DNA of 34,860 nucleotides from positions 1 to 34,860 of the forward strand of contig JAQUCE010000053.1 in NCBI GenBank assembly GCA_028686345.1, written 5' to 3'. The position numbers and the translations under genes were made by a program. Source of the DNA: Kiritimatiellia bacterium. GTDB taxonomy: Bacteria; Verrucomicrobiota; Kiritimatiellia; RFP12; UBA1067. Of this stretch, positions 20,723 through 30,038 are shown one piece after another. The notes beneath the pieces were generated by a model, which saw nothing but the letters and a program-made list of their open reading frames with translations, was not told the origin of the DNA and ran no database searches. The first letter of the stretch is position 1. The number at the start of each line of letters is the position of its first letter.

Positions 20723-21538
20723 ATGCAATTGTGTAAAACATGGCCGATCAGCGTCTGCAGCTGGTCGTTCCAAAAAGATATCCCTGAAATCGCCTCTGTG
20801 ATGGACGCGCTCGGCGTTGAGCACATCAACCTGAACATCTCGCCTGCGGTTGCGCCGGGCGGGGAGGCATATCTGGAGGCAGTTAAAAGCTGTAACTGGA
20901 AGGTCTCGGCCGGCATGATGGCCTTTGATTATGAGGATTACAGCACGCTCGATGCCATCAAAGCGAGCGGCGGCATTGCGCCTGATGCGCACTGGCCGGC
21001 GAGTGGCGAGGCTTTTGCCAAAGCAGCGAAGATCACCAAAGAGCTGGGCTCTGAGTACATTGCCTGCCACGTTGGTTTTTTGGATCATACAGATGAAGCT
21101 TACGCGAAGAAATTCTATGACCGTGTGCGTTATCTGGGGGATGCGTCCGCTGACGCGGGTGTCGCGCTGCTGATGGAAACCGGCCAGGAGAGTGCTGATG
21201 ACCTGCTACGCTTTGTCGAAACACTGAACCATGGCAGCGTTTTCATCAACTTTGATCCAGCCAATATGATTCTTTACAACAAGGATGAGCCAATCTCCGC
21301 GTTTAAGAAGTTGGCCCCCTGGGTCAAACATGTGCATATCAAAGATGCCATCCGCACCACAGTGCCTGGCACCTGGGGCAATGAGGTTGTCTGGGGCGAG
21401 GGTGAAGTGAACGCCTTCGCGTTTTTAAAGGCGCTGGAGGATGCCGGTTATCAGGGTGCAGTTGCGGTTGAGCGTGAAGCTGGCAACCAGCGGGTGCGCG
21501 ATATTGCCACTGCGGTGCGCCGTTTGAAGGCGTATTAA
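20723..21538 (+). CDS. TIM-barrel sugar phosphate isomerase/epimerase
   Basis: 271 residues of the AP_endonuc_2/xylose-isomerase-like fold, cytosolic (no signal). Seen at barrel-strand ends: SVCSWSFQ, EHINLNIS, ECHVGF-like ACHVGFLDHT, LLMETGQES with a ligand Glu, NFDPANM with Asp, KHVHIKDA with His and VAVEREAG with Glu, the usual metal-binding set of this family. Members include 3-ketose epimerases, inosose dehydratases and 3-keto-glycoside processing enzymes. AAGGAG precedes ATG 20723, 24 nt after the Gfo/Idh/MocA gene, so the two probably act on the same sugar. The substrate is unknown. Confidence 0.85.
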   Translation: MQLCKTWPISVCSWSFQKDIPEIASVMDALGVEHINLNISPAVAPGGEAYLEAVKSCNWKVSAGMMAFDYEDYSTLDAIKASGGIAPDAHWPASGEAFAKAAKITKELGSEYIACHVGFLDHTDEAYAKKFYDRVRYLGDASADAGVALLMETGQESADDLLRFVETLNHGSVFINFDPANMILYNKDEPISAFKKLAPWVKHVHIKDAIRTTVPGTWGNEVVWGEGEVNAFAFLKALEDAGYQGAVAVEREAGNQRVRDIATAVRRLKAY

Positions 21539-21539
21539 T

Positions 21540-21586
21540 CTAAAGCAGCTAGTCGCCGCAACCAAATGAGGTTGTGTGATGTGCTC
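21540..21586. repeat. Family A element, truncated copy 4
   Basis: TAAAGCAGCTAGTCGCCGCA, ACCAAATGAGG and GTTGTGTGATGTG match the left half of family A. The copy is cut off at about 21586, where CCTAATC repeats begin. It starts within a few bases of the TAA stop of the isomerase gene, the same placement as copy 1. Confidence 0.7.
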
Positions 21587-21791
21587 CATCCTAATCACAA
21601 TCCTAATCGTAATCCTAATCAAAAACGTAGATCTGGAATGGGCGAATAGATAAGGATTGAGATTAGGATTGGGGTTAAGGTTCCCGCCGACAACATGTCC
21701 GGCTGGAAACTGGAGCGATCGGCTACGCCTCTGATTGACGATAGCGGCGACGATGCTGGTGGACGGGCCTCCGTATGATCTTAATCGTCCA
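21587..21791. repeat. CCTAATC repeats with inverted partner; otherwise featureless
   Basis: Three CCTAATC units at 12-bp spacing (21590-21620) face an inverted, imperfect GATTAGGATTGGGGTT run at 21661-21676, so the region could fold into a hairpin. The same motif occurs at 19294-19316. From 21700 a short piece of family G (GTCCGGCTGGAAACTGGAGC) is visible. No gene is supported. Confidence 0.5.
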
Positions 21792-21933
21792 CCAACATTG
21801 TCGCACAGCATCGTCGACCGCAGCGGTAGGACACAGCCTCCACCGCGCCGCCCGAATGACCTTGCGGCGCAAGCGTAAACTTTGTCGTTAACTTTGCCGG
21901 AGTGGAATGAACGCGCTACGTTGTTTTTGCGGT
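21792..21933. repeat. 142-bp dispersed repeat, family D, copy 2
   Basis: Gap-free match to 9611-9752, in the same orientation relative to the window. The flanks differ, so the shared block has definite ends. From 21934 to 22085 I see only the aroF leader, which includes an imperfect hairpin TCTGAACTC/GAGTTCTGA (22022-22047). Confidence 0.75.
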
Positions 21934-22085
21934 TTCTCCTTGCCGCAAGGGAGTAATTACGCTATTGTTATATGGTTGGAATACCTTTCGATCTTAATAC
22001 GGGAGGCAGGTCGCGTTTAATTCTGAACTCTGGTTTTGAGTTCTGACTACCTGAGCAGTTGATATATTGAAGCAATGGGGTTTTT

Positions 22086-22928
22086 ATGATGTACGAAAAG
22101 GGGCAGAGGGGAGCCTCCGGGTGCCTGGTCAAAGTGGGGGATGTGAGCTTTGGCGGAGAGCAGTTGGTGCTAATTGCAGGACCATGTGCGGTTGAGAGCA
22201 GAGCTCAATTGCTCGAAACAGCTGTGGCAGTCAAGGAGGCTGGGGCGGTCATGCTGCGCGGCGGGGCTTTCAAACCCCGCACATCGCCGTATGAGTTTCA
22301 GGGTCTCTGCTATAAAGGTCTTGAGTATTTAGCGGAGGCGCGCCAGTTAACCGGACTGCCGGTGGTGACTGAGGTGATGGACACCCGCGATATGGCGGCT
22401 GTTGCTGAAGTGGCCGATATGATTCAGATCGGCTCGCGCAATATGCACAATTACGCCCTGCTGAAAGAGGCGGGCGCGTGCGGCAAGCCGGTCTTGCTCA
22501 AGCGGGGCATGTCAGCCACGATCCGGGAGTTTCTGTTTGCCGCTGAGTATATTTTGCAACAGGGCTGCAGCGAGGTTGTCTTATGTGTGCGCGGTATCCG
22601 AACCTTTGAGGAGACCCGCTTTACCATGGACCTTTCCGCAGTGCCTATCCTGAAGGATAAAAGCTGGCTGCCAGTGATGGCTGACCCTAGTCATGGCACA
22701 GGCGATGCGCGACTGGTGCCTGCAATGGCGCGGGCCGCGGTCGCGTGCGGTGCCGACGGGGTGATGCTTGAGTCACATGCGCACCCGGATCTGGCTTTGT
22801 GTGATGGCACCCAAAGCTTGAGCCCCGAGGGTTTAGCCAGGATTGTGTGTGAGATGCGCTTGGTGGCTGAGGCTGTTGGCCGCTCTCTGCCAATGCCAAT
22901 CTCGGTTTGCAAGGAGGGTGAAAAATGA
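22086..22928 (+). CDS. aroF: DAHP synthase, type I-beta core-only (AroF/AroG family)
   Basis: 3-deoxy-D-arabino-heptulosonate-7-phosphate synthase, the first shikimate-pathway step (phosphoenolpyruvate plus erythrose-4-phosphate); cytosolic. Seen: IAGPCAVES with the metal-binding Cys34, [15 protein letters not shown] (about residues 59-73), [42 protein letters not shown] and [21 protein letters not shown] and RGIRTFE separate it from KDO8P synthase. At 280 residues it has only the catalytic barrel, with no ACT/ferredoxin-like or chorismate mutase domain, so classic feedback control is not expected from sequence. ATG 22086 (a second ATG follows directly) has only a weak GGGG upstream. Its TGA overlaps the next gene's ATG. 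Confidence 0.92.
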   Translation: MMYEKGQRGASGCLVKVGDVSFGGEQLVLIAGPCAVESRAQLLETAVAVKEAGAVMLRGGAFKPRTSPYEFQGLCYKGLEYLAEARQLTGLPVVTEVMDTRDMAAVAEVADMIQIGSRNMHNYALLKEAGACGKPVLLKRGMSATIREFLFAAEYILQQGCSEVVLCVRGIRTFEETRFTMDLSAVPILKDKSWLPVMADPSHGTGDARLVPAMARAAVACGADGVMLESHAHPDLALCDGTQSLSPEGLARIVCEMRLVAEAVGRSLPMPISVCKEGEK

Positions 22929-24805
22929 GTAAATTATTGTTTAAAACGATTGCTCTAAGTTTATTGTTCGCAACTGCGGGTTTCGCGGCCGAGTATCTCT
23001 CGCCAGAGTATATGGCGCTCTCCCGGGACGGGAAAAATATCTACTGTACCGCGGCCACCGCAAAAAAAATTCTGATCTTGGACGCGGTTTCAGGAGAGAT
23101 GCGTTCCGAGATAAAGCTTGCAGTCAATCCAAGCGGTGTTGCGGTGGCCTCTGACGGCACTCTCTATGTTTGCGGTGGTGACTTCATTGGTGAACTTTTC
23201 AAGGTTTCCGCCGCAGGCCGCGTGTTGGGATCCGTGAGGGTTGGGCACACTCCCATTGCCCCTGTTTTATCGTACGACCAGCAGAGCCTCTATGTGGCTT
23301 GCCGCTTTAATAACGCGGTCGTGAAGGTCAACACAGCCACCATGACGGTTGAAGGCTCCATCCAGGTTCTGCGTGAGCCGCATGCTCTGACGCTGGGGGC
23401 TGATGGCAAATTGCTCTTTGTCGCCAACCACCTGCCGGCCGTACGCGCCACCGATGATGTTGTGGCTGCCTCAGTTTCTGTTATTGATACCGCCACTGAT
23501 AGCGTCATTAAAGAGGTGATGCTGCCCAACGGCAGCACTGGTGTGCGCGGTATCTGCGCCACCCCGGATGGCTCCGTGATTTATGTGACCCATACCTTTG
23601 GCCGTTATCAGCTGCCCACCACTCAGCTTGAGCGCGGCTGGATGAACACCGCGGGTTTGAGCATCCTGGATGGCCAAAGCGGTGAGTATATTAATACGGT
23701 GCTGCTGGATGATGTTGATCTCGGCTCAGCCAACCCCTGGGGTGTGACGGTCTCGCCCTGCGGCAAATACCTTTTTGTGGCGCATGCCGGAACTAGTGAA
23801 CTCAGCATCATTGACCGAGCGGCACTGCACGAACGTCTAGCCAAAGCCGCTAAAGGCGAAAAGGTCACTGAAGTCACCTATGGCTCCGATGCAGTGCCCA
23901 ATGATCTCTCATTCCTGGTCTCTATCCGTCGCCGAGTGCGCTTGAACGGCAACGGCCCGCACGGGGTGGTTGCAACCAAATCAAATGTGTTTGTCGCGTT
24001 GTATTACTCCGACACCCTGGCGAAGATTCAGTTTGACGCGGAACACCCCAGACCGGTTGAGGTGGCCTTCGGTTCCGCCCCTGATCTCGCGCGCGACCGA
24101 GTTCGGCGCGGTGAGATGCTGTGGAATGACGGCTCGATGTGCTTCCAACAGTGGCAGAGCTGCGCTAGCTGTCACCCTGATGGCAGGGCAGACGGGCTCA
24201 ACTGGGATCTGCTTAACGATGGTACCGGCAACCCTAAGCAAACCAAGAGTATGCTTTATTCCCATCTGACTCCGCCGACCATGGTGACCGGCATCCGCCC
24301 GGACATGGAGAGCTGCAACCGCAAAGGCTTGACACATATTCAATTTGTGGTGCGCCCTGAAGAGGATGCGTTGTGCATCGATGCCTATGTTAAATCCCTC
24401 AAGCCCGTGCCCAGCCCCTATCTGGTTCTCAGCCAGGGATTCCTCGGTCTGGGCAAGGGCGAGTTAACCCTTTCGAAAGAGGCCAAGCGTGGTGCGAAAA
24501 TTTTTGTGAGTGCTGGATGTGCGGGATGCCATCCGCCCTCAAATAAGGGGCCGGATGGTGAGCTTTTATTCACAAATCTCAAGAAATATGATCTGGAACT
24601 TGGCGTCGGAAACGAGGAGGGACGTGAGTTTGACACAACCACGCTGGTGGAGGTTTGGCGCACCGCCCCATATCTTTATGACGGGCGGGCCCTGACAATC
24701 ACCGAAATGCTGACCACGTGCAACCCAAACGATACACATGGATTAACGCAGACGTTGCAGCCAGATGAGATTCAGGCATTGGCAGAGTACATTCTGTCAT
24801 ATTAA
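22925..24805 (+). CDS. YVTN beta-propeller di-heme cytochrome c
   Basis: Exported electron-transfer or oxidoreductase protein of 626 residues. Seen: signal peptide [21 protein letters not shown] (1-21). Then comes a seven-bladed-propeller-like region (about 25-390) with repeated YVTN/surface-layer phrases such as [37 protein letters not shown] and [13 protein letters not shown]. Last is a C-terminal cytochrome domain with two heme sites, CASCH (Cys413-His417) and CAGCH (Cys532-His536). The RGEMLWNDG and RGAKIF entries before each heme resemble the MauG/cytochrome c peroxidase layout. The start overlaps the aroF stop (ATGA), so translation is coupled. ResB/CcsA genes two positions downstream would assemble it. 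The substrate is unknown. Confidence 0.88.
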   Translation: MSKLLFKTIALSLLFATAGFAAEYLSPEYMALSRDGKNIYCTAATAKKILILDAVSGEMRSEIKLAVNPSGVAVASDGTLYVCGGDFIGELFKVSAAGRVLGSVRVGHTPIAPVLSYDQQSLYVACRFNNAVVKVNTATMTVEGSIQVLREPHALTLGADGKLLFVANHLPAVRATDDVVAASVSVIDTATDSVIKEVMLPNGSTGVRGICATPDGSVIYVTHTFGRYQLPTTQLERGWMNTAGLSILDGQSGEYINTVLLDDVDLGSANPWGVTVSPCGKYLFVAHAGTSELSIIDRAALHERLAKAAKGEKVTEVTYGSDAVPNDLSFLVSIRRRVRLNGNGPHGVVATKSNVFVALYYSDTLAKIQFDAEHPRPVEVAFGSAPDLARDRVRRGEMLWNDGSMCFQQWQSCASCHPDGRADGLNWDLLNDGTGNPKQTKSMLYSHLTPPTMVTGIRPDMESCNRKGLTHIQFVVRPEEDALCIDAYVKSLKPVPSPYLVLSQGFLGLGKGELTLSKEAKRGAKIFVSAGCAGCHPPSNKGPDGELLFTNLKKYDLELGVGNEEGREFDTTTLVEVWRTAPYLYDGRALTITEMLTTCNPNDTHGLTQTLQPDEIQALAEYILSY

Positions 24806-24824
24806 TAACTTAAGGAAGGCAGAG

Positions 24825-25856
24825 ATGGAAATTAAGAAAATAAACAATGGGGGAGCTATACGCACCAGCGAGCATGGAGTCTTTGATGTTGAAAAGGGGC
24901 TGCCAGAGGTGGCGCGGGGTCAGGTGTTTTCGCTTACGGGTTGGGGATCTCCGGAGCAGTTAAAGCAGGCTGGCGTGGGCGCTAAAGGAACCCGGATCCC
25001 GCAAATGTGGTTGTGCGGGGGCAACGGGGAGCTGCCTCCGGTCTATGATCGCTTTATAGTTGAGGGTGTCGATGCTCGTCTGATCACACGCAACGGCTGC
25101 ACAGTCGGTGTCTGCTACGAGGATGCGCACGCCGAGTACTGTCTGTTGACCGGTATTCTGCCCCCGGATTTGAGCCTCTCACGCGAAGCCCAGACCACCG
25201 CGGTCTTTGAAGGGATCGAGGATGCCCTGAAAGATGCTGAGATGACCTTTGATGATGTTGCCAGAACGTGGCTTTACATGGATGACATTCTTGACTGGTA
25301 CGACCCTTTTAACCGCGCGCGCGACGATTTTTTCCGCTCACGCAACGTTTATGACGGTCTGGTGCCAGCCAGCACCGGGATCGGCACAGCCAACCTCTAC
25401 GGAGCCGCATTCACGGCCTGCGCGATTGCGATTAAACCCAAAAACGATGCGGTCTATGTGATTGAAGTCGACTCTCCGCTGCAGTGTGCCGCGCTCGATT
25501 ACGGCAGCTCTTTCTCCCGCGCGGTCGAGATCGGTACGCCGGAGTACCGCTCGCTGCTCGTTTCCGGAACCGCCAGCATTGAGCCTGGCGGAGCAACCGC
25601 TTTTGCGGACGATGTTCCGAAACAGATTCAGCTCACGCTGGATGTGGTGGAGGGCATCCTGAAATCACGCGATATGGATTGGAGCGATGCCACCCGCGCT
25701 GTGATGTATCTCAAAAAACCGGAGTACCTCGCTGATTGGAACGCCTGGCTCAAGAGAAATAAATTGGAGAACTTGCCGCTGATCAATATCGTGGCCGATG
25801 TCTGCCGTGATGATTTGCTGGTTGAACTTGAACTCGATGCCGTCAAACGCGTCTGA
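24825..25856 (+). CDS. Tandem RidA/YjgF-fold protein, possibly chorismatase-like
   Basis: 343 residues with two YjgF-like halves. Seen: DDVARTWLYMDDI...DDFFR (about 143-171) and DWSDATRAVMYLK (about 285-297), both typical RidA helix-strand units, LVSGTASIEPGG (about 245-256) and the ending VCRDDLLVELE. RidA proteins deaminate reactive enamines; the larger chorismatases (FkbO, Hyg5, XanB2) share this fold, are about 340 residues and convert chorismate to hydroxybenzoates or dihydroxycyclohexadienoate. Length, SGTASI and a Cys327 followed seven residues later by Glu334 fit my memory of chorismatases, and a DAHP synthase is in the same operon. A long RidA homolog remains possible. ATG 24825 has AAGGAAGG close upstream; the longer frame from 24765 overlaps the cytochrome gene. 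No signal peptide. Confidence 0.6.
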   Translation: MEIKKINNGGAIRTSEHGVFDVEKGLPEVARGQVFSLTGWGSPEQLKQAGVGAKGTRIPQMWLCGGNGELPPVYDRFIVEGVDARLITRNGCTVGVCYEDAHAEYCLLTGILPPDLSLSREAQTTAVFEGIEDALKDAEMTFDDVARTWLYMDDILDWYDPFNRARDDFFRSRNVYDGLVPASTGIGTANLYGAAFTACAIAIKPKNDAVYVIEVDSPLQCAALDYGSSFSRAVEIGTPEYRSLLVSGTASIEPGGATAFADDVPKQIQLTLDVVEGILKSRDMDWSDATRAVMYLKKPEYLADWNAWLKRNKLENLPLINIVADVCRDDLLVELELDAVKRV

Positions 25857-25892
25857 TAGGCAATTATCGCTCCTAGCACAGCAATAAAATAT

Positions 25893-26672
25893 ATGAAAAA
25901 TTACTTTCATCAAGCCACTGGTCTGGGGATGGCGGTCTATATCTGCTGCATTCTCTCGGCAGCCTCGATTGCGCTGGCGTTTGTCGGCGCCGAGAAAGCC
26001 GGCGAGATTATGGCAACCCCCCCGGCACTGGGGCTCTCCGCCCTGCTCGCGCTGCTCCTGATCCTGCGTGGCGGGTTTACCCTTTTTAACCGTCGCTATT
26101 ACTCCGCCATGATGCACCTAGGCTGCGCATGCGTGGTGGTTGGATGGCTGACGGGGCAAACCGCCCCGTATCTTGACCAGGGCGACAAGGGGCCGCTCAA
26201 GGGCTCGATCGCCATGGTGGACGGCGATGTTATGAATGCCCTTTGGGAGGGCGCCTATCTGACCAACTATGTTGGCAAGCTCCCTTTTTCAGTTAAACTG
26301 GATAAGTTTATTATCGATTATTACGCAAGCAGCAGCGTGGATCAGAGCGCTGGACGTATGCCGCCGATCAAGGAGTATCGCAGCCGGGTGACAATCACCG
26401 AGCCCGGCAAGGAGCCTTACACAAAAAATATCGTGGTCAACCAGCCTGCCTATGTCTGCGGCTACCATATTTATCAGATGAGTTGGGGGCAGAGTCAAAA
26501 CTGGCAGGGCCAGCCAGTCACCTACACCGTGTTGCAGTTTATCCGTGATCCCGGTTTACATCTGGTGTATTTTGGTTTCGGCACTCTGTTTGTCGGCATC
26601 CTGCTCTTTAGTGTCAGGCTGTTCAAGGTGAGGTCACCCGCCCCCGCCCCGCTCCCGGAGGTGAAATCATGA
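25893..26672 (+). CDS. ResB-like cytochrome c assembly protein (system II)
   Basis: Membrane partner of CcsA in system II cytochrome c maturation, which moves heme outward and ligates it to CxxCH motifs. 259 residues, short compared with ResB of Bacillus. Seen: membrane helices at about 10-33, 45-60 and 72-90, a long extracytoplasmic loop with LPFSVKLDKFIIDYY, EYRSRVTITEPGK and VNQPAYVCGYHIYQMSW (the conserved ResB loop phrases), then a last helix (about 225-245) after IRDPGLHLVYFG. No obvious Shine-Dalgarno precedes ATG 25893. It follows the RidA-fold gene by 36 nt and overlaps ccsA by 4 nt (ATGA). Confidence 0.87.
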   Translation: MKNYFHQATGLGMAVYICCILSAASIALAFVGAEKAGEIMATPPALGLSALLALLLILRGGFTLFNRRYYSAMMHLGCACVVVGWLTGQTAPYLDQGDKGPLKGSIAMVDGDVMNALWEGAYLTNYVGKLPFSVKLDKFIIDYYASSSVDQSAGRMPPIKEYRSRVTITEPGKEPYTKNIVVNQPAYVCGYHIYQMSWGQSQNWQGQPVTYTVLQFIRDPGLHLVYFGFGTLFVGILLFSVRLFKVRSPAPAPLPEVKS

Positions 26673-27454
26673 TGATCAAAACCACACTTCAAGGGGGGCT
26701 GATCTACCTCACAATGGTGTTTTTTATCGCCACTCTGGTTGCCAGCGCCCTGCGGCAACGGATGCTGATCAAAGGATTCTGGGCCGCCGGTTTTCTGACC
26801 GCCGTCAGCGCGGTTCTCTGGCGCGGCATTCACACCGGTCACCCTCCCATGCAGAACCTCTTTGAGTTTTTTCTGTGCATGGCCGCTTTTCTCTGGCCGC
26901 TCTCGCGGCTCAGCAGCTGGAAGAACGGGATCGACACAACCGTCAAGGACGCAGTGCTCGGGCTGTGCATCCTCTTCCCGGCTGGTTTTGTTTTCGGCGA
27001 GGAGGTGCGCCGCCTGCCGCCTGCCCTGCAGAGTTCACTCTTTGTTCCGCATGTGGCCAGCTATGTGGCAGGCTATATCATGCTGGCGCGCGCTGCTTTG
27101 ATGGCGCTGCCCATGTTGAAAAAGGGGTGTCCGCCAGCTGAGATGCGCTCTGCCGAGGCTGCCTCGCGCCAGACCGTGGTGGTCGGCTTCCTGCTGATTA
27201 CAATCGGCCTGGTGCTGGGCTCGTTGTGGGGTAAGATCTGCTGGGGCCATTACTGGCAGTGGGATCCGAAAGAGATGTGGTCGCTGGCAACCTGGATGGT
27301 CTATGCAGGTTACTTTCACCTGCGCTTGAAAACCGGGATGCGTCAGCCGCGCCTGCTGGCCGTCTTTCTCTGGATCGGCCTGCTCTTTGTGGTGCTGACC
27401 CTGACCTGGATCAACCTCTCACACCTGTTCAGCGGCATGCATAACTATGCGTAA
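26669..27454 (+). CDS. ccsA: CcsA/ResC heme handling protein (cytochrome c assembly)
   Basis: Polytopic membrane protein of the heme-handling family; it binds heme through a tryptophan-rich external loop and conserved histidines and passes it to apocytochrome c. Seen: 261 residues with about seven or eight hydrophobic helices, HTGHPPMQNLFEFF (about 50-63), and the WWD signature WGKICWGHYWQWDPKEMW at residues 187-204, followed by YAGYFHLR and the terminal INLSHLFSGMH with a conserved His. The start ATGATG at 26669 overlaps the resB stop, so the two are translationally coupled. It is the last gene of the operon beginning with aroF. Confidence 0.93.
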   Translation: MMIKTTLQGGLIYLTMVFFIATLVASALRQRMLIKGFWAAGFLTAVSAVLWRGIHTGHPPMQNLFEFFLCMAAFLWPLSRLSSWKNGIDTTVKDAVLGLCILFPAGFVFGEEVRRLPPALQSSLFVPHVASYVAGYIMLARAALMALPMLKKGCPPAEMRSAEAASRQTVVVGFLLITIGLVLGSLWGKICWGHYWQWDPKEMWSLATWMVYAGYFHLRLKTGMRQPRLLAVFLWIGLLFVVLTLTWINLSHLFSGMHNYA

Positions 27455-27590
27455 GGCGGCTAGCTCCGCGCCGGGCGCGGAGTTCAGAGGTCGGTTAACG
27501 GTGGCGGCGACGATGCTGGTTGCCAAACAAGCCTCAATAAAGTCCGATAAACAACTTCAAAGAAAGGTGGTTGCCTTGAATATTGATCTT
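27455..27590. repeat. Leader of the esterase gene with pieces of dispersed repeats
   Basis: GGCGGCGACGATGCTGGTTG (27505-27524) is found in similar form at 21748. CCTCAATAAAGTCCGATAAA and CAACTTCAAAGAAAGG (27532-27567) resemble 9873-9912. AAAGGTGG at 27563-27570 is the probable ribosome binding site. No terminator for the upstream operon is visible. Confidence 0.5.
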
Positions 27591-29624
27591 ATGCGTCGCG
27601 TTAGTTTGTTTGGGTTGGTCTCGGGCCTGTGTGCCTCCTTGACCATCGCCGCCCCCGTGCCACGCGCTTTGATTGCAGAGGCGCTGCGTGAGCCAGTGCT
27701 GGAAAACGCGAAGATGAGTACGTACAACGCAGTTTTCGAGATGGTACGCGCGGCTGATACTGCGGCCGACGCGGCGGCCCTTGAGATAACCAGCGCCCGC
27801 TCTCTGCGGCACCATCAGCGGAGCTTGCGCCAAAGCTGGATAACGTCATTCGGCGGCTTCCCGGCAAGGACACCGCTGCGGAGCCGCGTGACCGGCGTGG
27901 TGCAACGCGATGGCTATCGCGTCGAAAAGCTGCTCTTTGAAAGTCAGCCGGGATTGTTTGTAACCGCCCTCCTCTTTCTGCCAGACGCCCGCGAGAGCTG
28001 TAAACCACCCTACCCTGGCATCCTGATTTGCTGCGGACACAGCAATGAAGGCAAGGGCCTGCCCGGCTATCAACGGGGCGCAGTGCAGGCCGCGCTCGCC
28101 GGGTTTGCCGCTTTGATCATCGACCCCATTGACCAAGGGGAGCGTTTGCAGTTGCCCGGCAAAAACCAACCAAATAACGTGCATGGCCATAATGTCACCG
28201 GTGTCAGTGCTATGCTGCTGGGCTGGAACACAGCCCGCTTCCGTATTTGGGATGGCATGCGGGCGCTTGACTACATGCAGTCGCGCCCGGAGATCGACAC
28301 CGGGCGGCTGGGTGTGATGGGCAACAGCGGTGGCGGCACCCTATCCTCTTATATTATGGCAATTGATGACCGCATCGGCGCGGGCGCACCCTCCTGTTAT
28401 CTCACCACCTTTACCGAGCTCTGCGACCATATCGGAGCGCAGGACGCTGAGCAGAATTTTTTTGGTCAGCTCGCCTTTGGCCTGAATCACAGCGCGCTTG
28501 TGCTGGCTCGCGCGCCATCCCCGGTTTGCATTAACTGCACGCATGGCGATTTCTTCCCCTTTGCCGGCACCCAAAAAACCTTTACCACCACCAGCACGCT
28601 GTTCAAGCGTTTCGGCTGGGAGGAGCGGTTGGCCATGATCGACGTGCCGGGTCCGCACGGCTGGCAAGAGGGTACCCGCGCCGGATCGGTGCAGTGGATG
28701 CGGCGTTGGTTGAAGGATGATGTTGCCGCTCTGCCGCTGGATGTCAAGCAGCTGCGCGCCATTAGCGCGAGTTTTGATGCGGAGAAGGGTGACTGCGGGC
28801 TGGCGCTGCCGGAAACATTGGTGACCGCGACAGGTCAGGTGCGCGATCTGCCTGGCGCGCGATCAGTTTACGATATCATGCGGGATGAGCTTGATCAGAT
28901 CGAAAAGAGACGCAAGCAGCCCTCGTCCCGGCAGCTCAGCCAGCTGGTGCGCAAGCTGGCAGGCATTCGCGCGGCGGAAAAGATCCCGTACCGCCATACA
29001 GTCGTGGGAGAGAAGAGGACTTCCGGCATGGTGGAGATCAGGCAGAGCTTTGATCTACCTTCAGGCATCAAGCTTCCGGCAATCTCACTGGTACCCGAGC
29101 ATCCCGCCGCGCCCCCGATTCTGATTGTTGGGAACGAGGGCAGCTCCAACCATCTCAGTCGTGTCGAACAATATCTGGCAGACGGCCATCCAGTTATGGT
29201 CGCGGATCTCACTGGCACAGGCGAGATCGGCGGACACAAGCACCGCTTTTACGGTTCAAAGCATGCTGACGAAGGGGTGGGGGTGATGCTCTATCTGTTG
29301 GGACGTTCGCTGGTGGCCCTGCGGGCCGAGGATATTCTGATCTGCGCCGACACCCTTTCCAAGCACTGCGGCAATGCGCCGATCATCCTGTGCGCCGGGC
29401 AAGGCACAGTCGTGGCAGCCTATCACGCCTATGCTGTTGAACCCGGCATCTTCAGCCGGGTTGAGATGTTGGGCCCACCGCCGCTCTCCTGGAGCGCGGT
29501 TGTGCGTAGCGCTGATCGTTACAGTTACTCCGATTGTGTGCAGAACGCTCTGCGTTTTTACGATTGGACGGATCTATACACTCCACCACCTCAATTCCAG
29601 AAAGTAACGCCCCTGCTTCAATAG
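27591..29624 (+). CDS. Secreted two-domain alpha/beta hydrolase (acetyl-xylan-esterase-like)
   Basis: 677 residues. Seen: signal peptide MRRVSLFGLVSGLCASLTIA; first alpha/beta-hydrolase domain (about 60-400) with GILICCGHSNEGK (oxyanion strand), DPIDQGER, nucleophile elbow GNSGGGTLS with Ser246, HGDFFPF with Asp320, and PGPHGWQEG with His356, a complete triad. A second hydrolase-like domain (about 480-677) has ILIVGNEGSSNHL and MVADLTGTGEIGG, but at the elbow reads CAGQGTVVA, with Gln where the nucleophile should be, so it is probably inactive. Such two-domain proteins are often annotated as acetyl xylan esterase or abhydrolase in polysaccharide-degrading bacteria. ATG 27591 is 20 nt from AAAGGTGG; an in-frame TTG at 27576 is better spaced and may be the true start. 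Confidence 0.82.
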   Translation: MRRVSLFGLVSGLCASLTIAAPVPRALIAEALREPVLENAKMSTYNAVFEMVRAADTAADAAALEITSARSLRHHQRSLRQSWITSFGGFPARTPLRSRVTGVVQRDGYRVEKLLFESQPGLFVTALLFLPDARESCKPPYPGILICCGHSNEGKGLPGYQRGAVQAALAGFAALIIDPIDQGERLQLPGKNQPNNVHGHNVTGVSAMLLGWNTARFRIWDGMRALDYMQSRPEIDTGRLGVMGNSGGGTLSSYIMAIDDRIGAGAPSCYLTTFTELCDHIGAQDAEQNFFGQLAFGLNHSALVLARAPSPVCINCTHGDFFPFAGTQKTFTTTSTLFKRFGWEERLAMIDVPGPHGWQEGTRAGSVQWMRRWLKDDVAALPLDVKQLRAISASFDAEKGDCGLALPETLVTATGQVRDLPGARSVYDIMRDELDQIEKRRKQPSSRQLSQLVRKLAGIRAAEKIPYRHTVVGEKRTSGMVEIRQSFDLPSGIKLPAISLVPEHPAAPPILIVGNEGSSNHLSRVEQYLADGHPVMVADLTGTGEIGGHKHRFYGSKHADEGVGVMLYLLGRSLVALRAEDILICADTLSKHCGNAPIILCAGQGTVVAAYHAYAVEPGIFSRVEMLGPPPLSWSAVVRSADRYSYSDCVQNALRFYDWTDLYTPPPQFQKVTPLLQ

Positions 29625-30030
29625 TCGCCCGCATAGCGGACGACCTCCTTGCTTCTCGCCTGCCGTACGATATGCAAGCTTCATCACAGTGGAAACGTGT
29701 AGGGTTGGCGGCCCTTATCCGGCATAGTTCCGCAATGCCACGGCGTAGCCCCGCTTGCGGGCGAAACCGGGTTGCGGGACGACGACGGATGAGCCAAACA
29801 AAGATCATGAAATCCTCCGGCGCGCCTTTGGCGGACAACCACCCGGCATACGCAATTGCTTCTGAGAAGCAACCCTACACCCCGGGACGCGCCTTTCATG
29901 AGCCTGTTGCGAAATGCCGCCCGTAGAGCGGCATCGGTTGACGATGCTGTGCGACGATGTTGGTGGACGATTGGGATCATGCGGGGGCTCGTCCAACAGC
30001 TTCGGCCTGCCATCCGCTCGGCTGGCGCGC
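29625..30030. repeat. Mosaic repeat region, second copy of the 7085-7405 block
   Basis: The order GTCGCCCGCATAGCGGACGA, AGCCAAACAAAGATC, GGCGCGCCTTTGGCGGACAA, CGGCATACGCAATTGCTTC, GCAACCCTACACC, CCTGTTGCGAAATGCCG and GACGATGCTGTGCGACGATG is the same as at 7085-7405. An extra stretch of roughly 100 bp (about 29665-29780) is absent from the other copy, and the family F palindrome is reduced here. No gene is supported. Confidence 0.7.
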
Positions 30031-30038
30031 ACCTGCTT

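Noticed and set aside
22086..22928. KDO-8-phosphate synthase
   Set aside because: The motifs IGSRNMHN and RGIRTFE are those of type I-beta DAHP synthases, not KdsA.
27447..27590. N-terminal part of the esterase from 27447
   Set aside because: It is encoded by repeat-derived leader DNA and would put 48 residues before a clear signal peptide.
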